Numbered from the stretch's first letter, positions 8,725-16,139 are shown. The stretch: DNA of 21,127 nt from an uncultured Dysgonomonas sp. (GCA_937995835.1 CALKIV010000114.1:1-21127); one strand, 5' to 3'. Notes: generated from the sequence alone by a model not told the origin. Numbers and translations: made by a program.

Positions 8725-8951
8725 GTTTATTTTTAGTTAAATAATGTACTGATTAATATCTTATTTATTCATCATTTTATAATTACCGCCCTCACCTCTA
8801 CACGATGAAGCTTTTATGCTGGTTGTGGACAAACTAAGTTAATATCTTTTAAATAATTTTCCACACAATATGCATCAAGAAAAATATCGTTTTCCAATAA
8901 AGGTAAATAATGCTCTCCAGTCCCCACTTAGTTCATACTAGCAACGTTTTG

Positions 8952-10643
8952 CTATTTTTGAGTAAACTTAACGACAATACTATCGTATGCATCGACAGAA
9001 ACAGGCATTACATTACCATCAAAGTCGGCTAAATTGACTTTCTTATTCTTTAATAAGTCTTTAGCTGTCTTAATCTTTTTAGAATCTACATTTAGATATT
9101 CAAAAGCTTCTTGAGGGATATTTACCTTCACATCCACCTTTTGATCGCTAAAATTAGAGACCACTAAAAGTAGGCTGTTGTTATAACAACGCAAGAAGCA
9201 ATACTGTTTTGTGGAATCGAAGTCTATATTTTCGTAATTTGCATACATCAGGTCATAAAACTGTCCCTGCGTGATACATTCTTCTGTTCCAGCTAGTTTC
9301 AGTGTTGCTACATATTGCTTCCGTAAGTTCTTTTGCTCTTTAGATAATCCTTTACCATCATATTTTCCACCACTTCGCCATTTCATCACAGAATCTACTG
9401 ACCAATAGTCGAAAATTGTGGTTCGTCCATCTCTGCCACTGAACCCTTCTTCATCCATGCCCTTTTCACCGAGCTCCTGACCAAAATAGACCATCAAAGG
9501 ATTCGTATTCATAAAGGAGAGCACATGCATAGCAGGAATCGCCTTTTCTGCGTTTCCAGCGAAGAAATCGGAAGCGATACGCTGTTCGTCGTGGTTTTCT
9601 AAGAAATTGAGCATATGCTTTTGCACATGTTCCACTCGTTGCCAACTGAATGTGATATCCGATGTTGGTCGATGACCACAGATAATATCTCTAATAGTAT
9701 CATATAGGTCTACCTTATCGTATAAATAGTCGAATTTACCGTTGAATATGTAATTTCCATACAATCCATTATCATATGCTTCTCCGATGAATAGGATGTT
9801 TCTATCCTTTTCCTTAATGCGAGGGATCAGCCATGCCCAAAATTCCACAGGCACCATCTCCATCATATCGCATCGGAAAGCATCCACTCCTTTATCTACC
9901 CAATAGAGTAGGATTTGCTCCATCTTGGTCCATGTGTTAGGAATAGGGTCGAAGTGCTGAGCTCGCCAATTTTGGTAATCTACACCATAATTTAATTTTA
10001 CAGTCTCATACCAATCATTAACAGATGGTTTGTTCGAGAAACAATCATTCCCTGTCACCTTAGCAGGAGATTCTAAATATCCTCCCTTTCTATATACATC
10101 TACAAAACCTAGTTCTAGCCTTTGATTGGGACAATAATAGAAATTATTTGATGGAGCGAAACTCACATTTTGATTGTCTTCCTCTCCAAAATCTTTCACT
10201 CCTTCAGGTCTTCTGTCCGAAGCATATTGTCGTGCCACATGATTGGGCACAAAGTCTATGATAACTTTCATCCCTGCTTCATGTGTGCGCTTTATTAACT
10301 CCTCGAATTCATCGATGCGATTAGCGACTTTATCGGCAAAATCAGGGCAAATATCATAATAATCTTTGATGGCATAAGGTGAACCTGCGATTCCCTTCAC
10401 CACATCTGGATGATCTTTCTTTATTCCTTGCTTAGAGTAATCTGTTTGTGTGGCATGCTCCAGCACTCCTGTATACCAAATATGAGTGAATCCCATATTT
10501 TTTATCTCAGTAAGAGCCTTTTCATCGAAGTCGGAAAATTTTCCCACTCCATTTTCTTTCAGCGTACCATTCTTCTTTCGTGTGTCGTTTGTGTTGCCGA
10601 ACAGACGAGGAAGCACTTGGTAAATTATTATTTTTGACATCAT
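8952..10643 (-). CDS. GH13 alpha-amylase family glycoside hydrolase
   Basis: A protein of 563 aa acting on alpha-1,4-glucans or oligosaccharides. GH13 region I is IIDFVPNH; region II FRCDM carries the nucleophile D259; region III FIGEAYD carries the acid/base E288; region IV NHDEQ carries D352. A small beta domain follows at the C-terminus (about residues 470-563). There is no signal peptide (MMSKIIIYQVLPRLFG goes straight into the barrel), so it is probably cytoplasmic, as for enzymes handling storage glycogen or imported maltodextrins. The frame is open to a GTG directly abutting the upstream stop codon, but MMSKIIIYQ with two ATGs (10643, 10640) is the natural start. It lies 21 bp after the patatin gene and is probably co-transcribed with it. 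The stop TAG lies inside a 6-bp stem-loop (8939-8954). Exact specificity unknown. Confidence 0.9.
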   Translation of the reverse strand: MMSKIIIYQVLPRLFGNTNDTRKKNGTLKENGVGKFSDFDEKALTEIKNMGFTHIWYTGVLEHATQTDYSKQGIKKDHPDVVKGIAGSPYAIKDYYDICPDFADKVANRIDEFEELIKRTHEAGMKVIIDFVPNHVARQYASDRRPEGVKDFGEEDNQNVSFAPSNNFYYCPNQRLELGFVDVYRKGGYLESPAKVTGNDCFSNKPSVNDWYETVKLNYGVDYQNWRAQHFDPIPNTWTKMEQILLYWVDKGVDAFRCDMMEMVPVEFWAWLIPRIKEKDRNILFIGEAYDNGLYGNYIFNGKFDYLYDKVDLYDTIRDIICGHRPTSDITFSWQRVEHVQKHMLNFLENHDEQRIASDFFAGNAEKAIPAMHVLSFMNTNPLMVYFGQELGEKGMDEEGFSGRDGRTTIFDYWSVDSVMKWRSGGKYDGKGLSKEQKNLRKQYVATLKLAGTEECITQGQFYDLMYANYENIDFDSTKQYCFLRCYNNSLLLVVSNFSDQKVDVKVNIPQEAFEYLNVDSKKIKTAKDLLKNKKVNLADFDGNVMPVSVDAYDSIVVKFTQK

Positions 10644-10664
10644 AGTAGTTTGTTTCTTGATCAC

Positions 10665-11462
10665 TTATTTCAGTAGTGTAGTTATTTTCTTTTCTTCATT
10701 TTGCAAATACTCAGTTGCTAATTTATAGCCAGCCTCATAAATTTGATCAACATGTTCAAGATCGAACATCGAATACTCCGAAAAGTTCGGCGATTCTATC
10801 AGGAAATCGCATAATTTGCGATCCTGAAAAGTATTGGAAGAGGACATATAGTGAAACGATCGCTCAGCCACATATTTTAAGGAGTTTTTATATCCTGACT
10901 TGCGGATAGGGCTAACATTGACCCCAAACACCACACGACATTTGTCTCTGATAGGAGAAACGGGAAAGTTCTTGAGCAAGCCTCCATCCACATAATAGTG
11001 CCCCGCAATCTCCACAGGCGAGAACACAATGGGCACCGAGCAAGATGCAACTACTGCTGCAACTAAATCTCCTTGCGAAAACACCTTATATACGCCATCT
11101 TCAATGTCTGTTGCCACTACTTTCAGAGCGACTTCGAGATCATCAAAATTCTTCGCTTTAAGGTGCACTTTCAGAAAAGAGCGCAAACGAGTACTCTTGA
11201 AAAATCCTGCTTGTGGAATACCAAACTCGGCAAACTCTTGAAACTTTTTCTCCTTAAAAAAAGAAATAATGTCTTTAGGCTTATGTCCATCTGCATATAA
11301 CACACCTGCAAATGCCCCGGCACTTGTTCCTGAAATGATTTCAGGATAAATTCCGTTGTCGTTCAATGCTTGTAGAATGCCCAAATGAGCGAAGCCTTTA
11401 GCTCCTCCTCCACTGAGGGCAATACCTATATTGTATTCGTAGTCCTTGTTTTCGGGCTGCAT
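10665..11462 (-). CDS. Patatin-like phospholipase / serine acyl hydrolase
   Basis: A protein of 265 aa from the chosen ATG. Patatin-family enzymes cleave acyl esters of lipids with a Ser-Asp dyad. The oxyanion loop SGGGAKG is at 17-23, the nucleophile elbow GTSAG puts Ser at 47, and DGG puts the catalytic Asp at 159. It resembles the short RssA/YlbK-type bacterial patatins, with no signal peptide or membrane helix. The frame extends to a GTG at 11504, adding MFKNEQKKPTHIFQ, but that GTG directly abuts a perfect 13-bp stem (11505-11541), leaving no free ribosome-binding region, so I prefer the ATG at 11462. Gene order is patatin then amylase on the minus strand; why the two are paired is not evident. 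Confidence 0.88.
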   Translation of the reverse strand: MQPENKDYEYNIGIALSGGGAKGFAHLGILQALNDNGIYPEIISGTSAGAFAGVLYADGHKPKDIISFFKEKKFQEFAEFGIPQAGFFKSTRLRSFLKVHLKAKNFDDLEVALKVVATDIEDGVYKVFSQGDLVAAVVASCSVPIVFSPVEIAGHYYVDGGLLKNFPVSPIRDKCRVVFGVNVSPIRKSGYKNSLKYVAERSFHYMSSSNTFQDRKLCDFLIESPNFSEYSMFDLEHVDQIYEAGYKLATEYLQNEEKKITTLLK

Positions 11463-11504
11463 CTGAAAAATATGTGTTGGTTTCTTTTGTTCGTTCTTAA
11501 ACAC

Positions 11505-11541
11505 TAAAGGCTAAAGGTAATAAATATCCCTTTAGCCTTTA
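11505..11541 (-). terminator. Perfect 13-bp hairpin between ssb and the patatin gene
   Basis: TAAAGGCTAAAGG at 11505-11517 and its exact complement at 11529-11541 enclose an 11-base loop. It lies about 100 bp beyond the ssb stop and is probably its terminator, although on the minus strand it is followed by GTGTTTAAG and not by a real T-run. On the plus strand the following bases are more T-rich. Direction is therefore uncertain. Confidence 0.45.
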
Positions 11542-11640
11542 CTCTTTATTTTCTATTTCATTAGTCATATTTCAACAATGACAACGTGCAATAAAAATTG
11601 CTTAGTGCTCATTGCTAAATGACAAATCTCTTCTATCTCA

Positions 11641-12093
11641 TCAGAATGGAAGATCGTCTTCCTCTGTAAAATTGTCTTGTATAGGAGCAGATGACTGAGA
11701 TGATTGTACAGGGTTATTTGCTGTATATGGAGTTTGAGCTTGCTCTCCATCTCCGTCTCTACGTCTACCTAAAAGCTCTAGGTTATCGACATAAATTTCC
11801 GAAACATATCTCTTGATACCATTTGCATCATCATAGTTTCGAGTGCGTATTTTACCCTCAACATACACCTGAGTCCCTTTTCTGATAAACTGTTCGGCAA
11901 CTTTTGCCAATCCTCTCCAACACACAATGTTGTGCCATTCTGTGCGATCGGGAATTTGAGTACCATTGGCTGCCGTATAGCCTCTTTCTGTGGTTGCAAT
12001 AGTGAAGTTTGCAACAGCGCTTCCATTGTCAAAATATTTGACATCCGGGTCTCTGCCCACATTCCCTACTAATATTACTTTGTTTATAGACAT
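11641..12093 (-). CDS. ssb: Single-stranded DNA-binding protein
   Basis: SSB coats single-stranded DNA in replication, repair and recombination. The 150-aa protein starts MSINKVILVGNVGRDPDV, the standard OB-fold N-terminus, with WHNIVCWRGLAKVAEQFIRKG and VYVEGKIRTRNYDDANG in the core (to about residue 105). A Gln/Ser/Thr-rich disordered tail follows and ends in the acidic tip EEDDLPF, which in other bacteria recruits partner proteins. The ATG at 12093 sits about 16-20 bp downstream of a good Bacteroidota promoter. The gene appears to be a single transcription unit between the MscS-like gene and the patatin gene. Confidence 0.95.
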   Translation of the reverse strand: MSINKVILVGNVGRDPDVKYFDNGSAVANFTIATTERGYTAANGTQIPDRTEWHNIVCWRGLAKVAEQFIRKGTQVYVEGKIRTRNYDDANGIKRYVSEIYVDNLELLGRRRDGDGEQAQTPYTANNPVQSSQSSAPIQDNFTEEDDLPF

Positions 12094-12115
12094 GCTTTTT
12101 TATGTTTGTTCTCTA

Positions 12116-12148
12116 CAAATATAATTAATTTTTCCCTTCTTCGACAAT
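12116..12148 (-). promoter_or_regulatory. Promoter of ssb, Bacteroidota type
   Basis: On the minus strand the -7 box TATATTTG (12116-12123) matches TAnnTTTG fully, and ATTG (12145-12148) lies 21 bases upstream in the -33 position (3 of 4 bases match TTTG). The predicted transcript would start near 12109, leaving a short leader before the ATG at 12093. Confidence 0.55.
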
Positions 12149-12166
12149 CTACTCTGGCTAGATGTT

Positions 12167-12700
12167 TTAATTGTTTACACTCTTTATAGAGAATACTTTT
12201 TGCAAAAATTGCGTATTAGACATCACCACTAAATCACCTTCTTCGGTACGCAGATGAATCGTAAAGGTCAATACATTTTCCACAGTGGCCTTTATAGGAT
12301 GATCTTTGTCTATGATTTCGATCTGATCTCCTAACCTGAAAGGCATGGAGAAAAAGATTACGATACCTGCTGTCACATTGCTCAGAATAGACCATTGAGC
12401 AAATAGAGCAACTCCAATGACTGCAAAGACTGAAGAGAACACGACGAGCACTCGTCCAGGATCTACCCCCCAAATGATGGCCAAAGTGACGAGTACAAAT
12501 AGATTAATAATCATATTAACCAATCGAGTGATTTGATTTATGCGAAGCTCGGTCTTAGATTCCATGATACCAACATGGAAGAGTAAGCGCTTAAACAAAT
12601 ACTTGAAAGATGGATTCAAGATCAACACCACGCCAGTGATGATGATACGTGTCCAAAAATATGAGGGAATATCTATATCTAAAAATTCTTCTATCTTCAT
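12167..12700 (-). CDS. Short MscS-family mechanosensitive ion channel
   Basis: A small inner-membrane channel protein of 177 aa from the chosen ATG. Three hydrophobic segments are visible at about 16-34, 62-80 and 85-118; the last, FSSVFAVIGVALFAQWSILSN then VTAGIVIFF, matches the pore-lining TM3 of MscS, followed by the conserved MPFRLGDQIEI start of the beta domain. The protein ends soon after the beta domain (VMSNTQFLQKVFSI in the position of the family's PN motif), so it lacks the C-terminal alpha/beta vestibule of E. coli MscS (286 aa). An upstream GTG at 12751 would add a leader without family support and would sit within the AGGAGGTG it would need for ribosome binding, so the ATG at 12700 is preferred. 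It starts 82 bp after the lipoprotein gene of the sigma operon, with no terminator seen between. Confidence 0.82.
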   Translation of the reverse strand: MKIEEFLDIDIPSYFWTRIIITGVVLILNPSFKYLFKRLLFHVGIMESKTELRINQITRLVNMIINLFVLVTLAIIWGVDPGRVLVVFSSVFAVIGVALFAQWSILSNVTAGIVIFFSMPFRLGDQIEIIDKDHPIKATVENVLTFTIHLRTEEGDLVVMSNTQFLQKVFSIKSVNN

Positions 12701-12782
12701 TCTTATAATCTCAAAACACAAAGAAGGTGCAAGCTCAACTTTAAGCCACACCTCCTTGGATATTTATATGTGTAACGTTTTA

Positions 12783-13700
12783 TTATTTGTTGGAAAGGGC
12801 CATAACAATAGCTCCGGTTCCTCCTTCGGTGAAGCTTCCAATCGTTCTGATTTCTGTTTTCTTAGAGTCATTTCTATCCTCTCCTGTATATTGGAATTGA
12901 AGATAACCCAATGCAGTAGTATTCTCGGTTTCAGGCTTGATACCCCTTTCTTCAAACTTCCTTCTGATTTCAGAAAGATTTATCACACCCAAGCCTACAT
13001 AAGTTTCCCACTCCGGCTTAGGATTGCGTTCTCCTTCAACTGTTCTTTTAATTACCAGATTGATTCTGATTTGTTCTTTTTCTAATGCTGGTGTCGCACC
13101 TTCAGTAGATGAAGTCCCTTGTTTTTGGTTATCCTCATCATAATAAGCCAAGATTTCCACCATTCCCGGGTAGTCAGTTTTTATTTCGCTAAGCTCTGTT
13201 TTTTTATCAAGTTTACAACTATACTGAAAAACAAAGTAATCGTCAAAAACTGCATTTAGTGGATGATAAAGTGGGTTGCCAATTATTGTAGGATATATCT
13301 CAACATCTTTTTCCCCTACAAATGAAGGTTTAGATGGATAATATGAAGGCTCACGTTTGTCTTTCATCGGATCAGGAATAGGATCTTGATAGAGATTTAC
13401 AAATCTCACATCGCTTACATTTGCAATACCATTTGTTGACCCTAATTTGCTGTCTATCTTAAACCCCATTTCATAGAATCGCCCCGGGTTGAAAATCCCT
13501 GAATTTCTAATCTCAGGAGAGGTAGCTGCTCCATATCCTATTGTAGTAGCAGCAGTGATTCCTCCTGCGTCTGAAATACTCTTAATATACCCTATGGTGT
13601 CTCCAGTCTCCATCGTGTTGTGACTATCTCCCAAACAAGATGAGAATGCTAAAATCATGGTTCCGAAAGCCACGATTGATGTTAACAAGTTTTTTTTCAT
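12783..13700 (-). CDS. Lipoprotein of unknown function in the sigma/anti-sigma operon
   Basis: I do not recognise a family. The 305-aa protein starts MKKNLLTSIVAFGTMILAFSSC, a lipoprotein signal peptide with the lipid-modified Cys at 22, so it should be anchored in the inner or outer membrane facing the periplasm or outside. The mature part is rich in strands, Gly, Pro and Tyr and ends in ALSNK, with no catalytic motif visible and no more cysteines after the signal apart from one in FQYSCKLDKK. It lies 15 bp behind the barrel anti-sigma-like gene on the same strand, so it is the third gene of the operon. In the comparable Bacteroides system the output includes a NigD-type lipoprotein; resemblance to NigD here is not convincing by eye. 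Could be an effector, sensor partner or surface protein. Confidence 0.78.
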   Translation of the reverse strand: MKKNLLTSIVAFGTMILAFSSCLGDSHNTMETGDTIGYIKSISDAGGITAATTIGYGAATSPEIRNSGIFNPGRFYEMGFKIDSKLGSTNGIANVSDVRFVNLYQDPIPDPMKDKREPSYYPSKPSFVGEKDVEIYPTIIGNPLYHPLNAVFDDYFVFQYSCKLDKKTELSEIKTDYPGMVEILAYYDEDNQKQGTSSTEGATPALEKEQIRINLVIKRTVEGERNPKPEWETYVGLGVINLSEIRRKFEERGIKPETENTTALGYLQFQYTGEDRNDSKKTEIRTIGSFTEGGTGAIVMALSNK

Positions 13701-13715
13701 AATGAGTTATGTATT

Positions 13716-14990
13716 TTAAAAATCAAATCTAATGCCTAAATTCAGGTCTAACTGGAACTTACGGTCTGAGAATATCGTCCTATACTCGTTATTGGCATCG
13801 AAGTAATATGCTCCTCCAAGTTGTGAGTAGAAGTACATCCGTCGATAAATCGGATATGCTACACCGATATTCATATGCGTAGAAAACTGCCAATTAGATT
13901 GACTAATATTCTTCTTCAAGTGTCTTGATTCTGAATAGATAGCATCAACACCTTGCGCATTCACACCCACCAACCCTTCTCCAAGGGCAAAAGTGCTTGT
14001 GTATCTGCCAAAGATGTCTTTCTGCATCATTGCACCCAAAGATAGATAAAATTTAGCTTTCTTTAATCTATAAAATTCATAATTAATATAAATCGGAACT
14101 CCTAGATAACCAAAGGTTTGTTTTTCTTCTATATTGATAGAACTATTTGATGTAATTTTTGATGACAAATAAGTAAACATCAGCCCAGCTTCTATCGAAA
14201 GTCTTTCTGTCACATATTTAGAAGCCGTAACTCCTACAGAAACAGGCTGATTGTGAGACAATTTATAGTCTTTATCTTCATCTTTGAGATACTCGCTAAA
14301 GGCTGAACTCCTGTCATTCTTTGAGAATAGAAGCCCTCCACCTTTTTCGTTCATTGTACTGGATAACGCTCCCACATTACTTCTTATGGAAATAGCTACA
14401 TCTTCTTTTAGGAATTTAGGTACCGATAGAGCCTCAATTTCTTCTACATCTTCTATATCTGCTATTTCTTCTGTTTCAGCAACTTCTTCAATAACCTCTG
14501 CTTGCTTTTCTTCTATATCTACCTCACCCAAAACCTTAGCAGCCTCTGCATGCTCTTCTGCTTCTGGCTGTGGTGTTGCCGCCATCCTTCTAGACTGAGT
14601 GAATAGTGGAATAGCATTAAAAGTATCTGTATTTGACTCGTCATGTTGAGCAAGCAATGTGTCGTCTGTTGTTTCTTCTTCAACAATTATCTCAGCAACC
14701 TCTGGCACCGTTTCCAATGCAACATCATCGCTTTGATTGTAAAGGACGACACCTACAGCCACAGAAGCTGCTATGCCTACTGTTGCTAGAGTAGCCTTAA
14801 GCGCCAATCCTGATTTAGCGGCTGTGCCTCCTCCTACCTGAGAAGCTGAGGCATCTGGAGCTTGAGCTGGTGGCAACTGCGACAAAGCTTGATCTATTCC
14901 CGCCCAAATAGAGGTAGGAACTTCCGGTTCAAAATTTGATAATTTTGAACTGAAGAGATCTTTTATTTTATCGTCTTGCAGCGCCATCAT
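13716..14990 (-). CDS. Anti-sigma-like protein with inner-membrane helix, acidic linker and outer-membrane beta-barrel (Dma-like)
   Basis: A protein of 424 aa with four zones. Residues 1-60, predicted cytoplasmic, contain KIKDLFSSKLSNFEPEVPTSIWAGI, the short helix/W motif seen at the start of many Bacteroidota anti-sigma proteins. Residues 62-84 (LALKATLATVGIAASVAVGVV) form one transmembrane helix; there is no cleavable signal peptide. Residues 88-190 form an acidic low-complexity linker (about 40 Glu/Asp), likely disordered. Residues ~195-424 look like a PorT/OmpW-like beta-barrel: alternating strands such as SVGVTASKYVTERLSIEAGL and FYSQLGGAYYFDANNEY, ending in the outer-membrane signature RFDF. 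This matches the dual membrane-spanning anti-sigma factors (Dma) of Bacteroides. The gene starts 2 bp after the sigma-factor stop (ATG at 14990 or 14987), implying translational coupling. Binding to the sigma factor is inferred, not seen. Confidence 0.82.
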   Translation of the reverse strand: MMALQDDKIKDLFSSKLSNFEPEVPTSIWAGIDQALSQLPPAQAPDASASQVGGGTAAKSGLALKATLATVGIAASVAVGVVLYNQSDDVALETVPEVAEIIVEEETTDDTLLAQHDESNTDTFNAIPLFTQSRRMAATPQPEAEEHAEAAKVLGEVDIEEKQAEVIEEVAETEEIADIEDVEEIEALSVPKFLKEDVAISIRSNVGALSSTMNEKGGGLLFSKNDRSSAFSEYLKDEDKDYKLSHNQPVSVGVTASKYVTERLSIEAGLMFTYLSSKITSNSSINIEEKQTFGYLGVPIYINYEFYRLKKAKFYLSLGAMMQKDIFGRYTSTFALGEGLVGVNAQGVDAIYSESRHLKKNISQSNWQFSTHMNIGVAYPIYRRMYFYSQLGGAYYFDANNEYRTIFSDRKFQLDLNLGIRFDF

Positions 14991-14992
14991 TA

Positions 14993-15547
14993 TTACATGT
15001 TGCTTTTTAAATAATCATTTACCTTCTTCTGTAACACTTGCCTCGCTCTCACATACTGTGAGCGAGATGTACCCTCGCTAATATTTAGCATAGCAGCTAT
15101 CTCTTTATGAGAATAGTCTTCTATTGCATACAGATTAAATATTGTTGAATATCCTTCGGGTAAATCTTTCACCATTTTGAGAAGCTCGTCAACAGGTATC
15201 AAACTCATATCGTCTGTATTTTCTCCTGCAGTTGCGATGTCTTCATCGGTTAGGTTCTCTATTTGTTCTGTTTTAAAGTTTGTCGTTTTATTCTTCCTTA
15301 TCACCTCCAGAGCCATATTTACAAAGATTCTTTTCATCCATCCTTCAAAGGAACCTTTACTCTCAAATGTGGAGATTCTGGCAAAGATCTTCATAAATCC
15401 TTCCTGCAACAAATCCTTAGCGGCATCTCCATCAGCACTATACCGCAAGCATATGCCGTACATTGTACGGGCATGCTTCTCGTATAGGGCTTGCTGAGCA
15501 TTACGCTTCTGGGCCTTACAACCGTCTATAATTTGTTGCTCTGTCAT
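14993..15547 (-). CDS. ECF-type RNA polymerase sigma-70 factor
   Basis: A 184-aa alternative sigma factor. Region 2 runs through LYEKHARTMYGICLRYSAD, AKDLLQEGFMKIFARI and FEGWMKRIFVNMALEVIRKNK (promoter -10 recognition and melting); region 4 is LPEGYSTIFNLYAIEDYSHKEIAAMLNISEGTSRSQYVRAR, a helix-turn-helix for the -35 element. There is no sigma 1.1 or region 3, as expected for ECF factors. The ATG at 15547 gives the usual MTEQQIIDGCK start; a TTG at 15580 would add 11 residues with no family support. The ATG is embedded in a 7-bp inverted repeat (15545-15560). It heads a three-gene operon with the barrel anti-sigma-like protein and a lipoprotein, and is probably held inactive by the former. 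Confidence 0.92.
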   Translation of the reverse strand: MTEQQIIDGCKAQKRNAQQALYEKHARTMYGICLRYSADGDAAKDLLQEGFMKIFARISTFESKGSFEGWMKRIFVNMALEVIRKNKTTNFKTEQIENLTDEDIATAGENTDDMSLIPVDELLKMVKDLPEGYSTIFNLYAIEDYSHKEIAAMLNISEGTSRSQYVRARQVLQKKVNDYLKSNM

Positions 15548-15624
15548 AGTTAAAACTATGCATCTACTAATAAGATGCAATATCGCATAAAACGTTGCAC
15601 AAAATCTTAATCTTTTTTGTGCAA
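15545..15624 (-). promoter_or_regulatory. Leader of the sigma operon with two inverted repeats
   Basis: Two perfect inverted repeats lie upstream of the sigma gene. The first is TTGCACAAAA (15595-15604), a 10-base spacer, then TTTTGTGCAA (15615-15624). The second, CATAGTT (15545-15551), spacer AA, AACTATG (15554-15560), contains the start codon. A further GATGCAA half-site lies at 15574-15580. The first may be an operator, or a terminator for exbD (on the minus strand it is followed by CGTTTTAT); the second could fold over the start codon in the mRNA. The promoter itself is not identified. Confidence 0.4.
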
Positions 15625-15662
15625 TGTGATTTCATTTACTATTCTTTAAGAAAATCAGTAAT

Positions 15663-16076
15663 TTACTTTGGTTTTTGTGTGAATAAAACCATTTTAATTT
15701 GGAGTCTGTTTCCTATATCAATTACATCTACCACGTTTTGCAGACTGAGTGTTTGATCTGCTTGAAGTAGTACATTAATCTCTTCATTGGTCTCTCTTGC
15801 AGCCGAGACTCTTGCTATCAGGGCTGGCTCAATTTCTTCTTTTGTTATTTTTTGATCATCAATAAAATATTCCAATTGACTGGTCACCACTAAGTGTATA
15901 TTCTTTTTGGTCACCACTTGTTCGGATGCAGATGCATTAGGCAACAATACCCGAATAGCGGCAGGCGTAACCATTGTGGATATGATCAGGAAAAACAGCA
16001 ACAAGAAGAACATTATATCGTTCAGCGATGCTGTATAAACCTCTACGTATCTATTTCTTTTTCGTTCTATCTTCAT
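15663..16076 (-). CDS. exbD: ExbD/TolR family biopolymer transporter
   Basis: A 137-aa protein with the ExbD/TolR layout: a short basic cytoplasmic N-terminus (MKIERKRNRY), one transmembrane helix at about 21-41 preceded by the essential proton-carrying Asp at residue 20 (ASLNDIMFFLLLFFLIIS), and a periplasmic domain (about 45-137) with NINVLLQADQ-like and VVDVIDIGNRLQIKMVLFT segments. It works with ExbB as a proton-driven stator that powers TonB- or TolA-type energy transfer to the outer membrane. It begins 63 bp after exbB on the same strand. The sequence cannot decide between ExbD and TolR. Confidence 0.9.
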   Translation of the reverse strand: MKIERKRNRYVEVYTASLNDIMFFLLLFFLIISTMVTPAAIRVLLPNASASEQVVTKKNIHLVVTSQLEYFIDDQKITKEEIEPALIARVSAARETNEEINVLLQADQTLSLQNVVDVIDIGNRLQIKMVLFTQKPK

Positions 16077-16139
16077 TTCTAAAGCTTATATTAGATGATG
16101 AATAGGTTTAATACCATTCCAAGATTCATCATCAAAATT

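Noticed and set aside
8939..8954. Stem-loop TAGCAA-CGTT-TTGCTA at the end of the amylase gene
   Set aside because: On the minus strand, where it would be needed, no T-run follows; the T-run is on the plus strand, which has no gene upstream. Not called as a terminator.
12747..12758. AGGAGGTG Shine-Dalgarno-like sequence before the MscS-like gene
   Set aside because: The nearest in-frame start (GTG 12751) overlaps it with no spacing, and the supported ATG at 12700 is too far away; probably chance.
12540..13085. 181-codon plus-strand open frame
   Set aside because: It spans the gap between, and runs antisense to, the MscS-like and lipoprotein genes, which both have family or signal-peptide support; its product shows no domain.
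14284..14598. Ser/Ala-rich plus-strand open frame of 104 codons
   Set aside because: It is the complement of the Glu-rich linker of the barrel anti-sigma-like protein; its serine richness is an artefact of antisense GAA/GAT codons.
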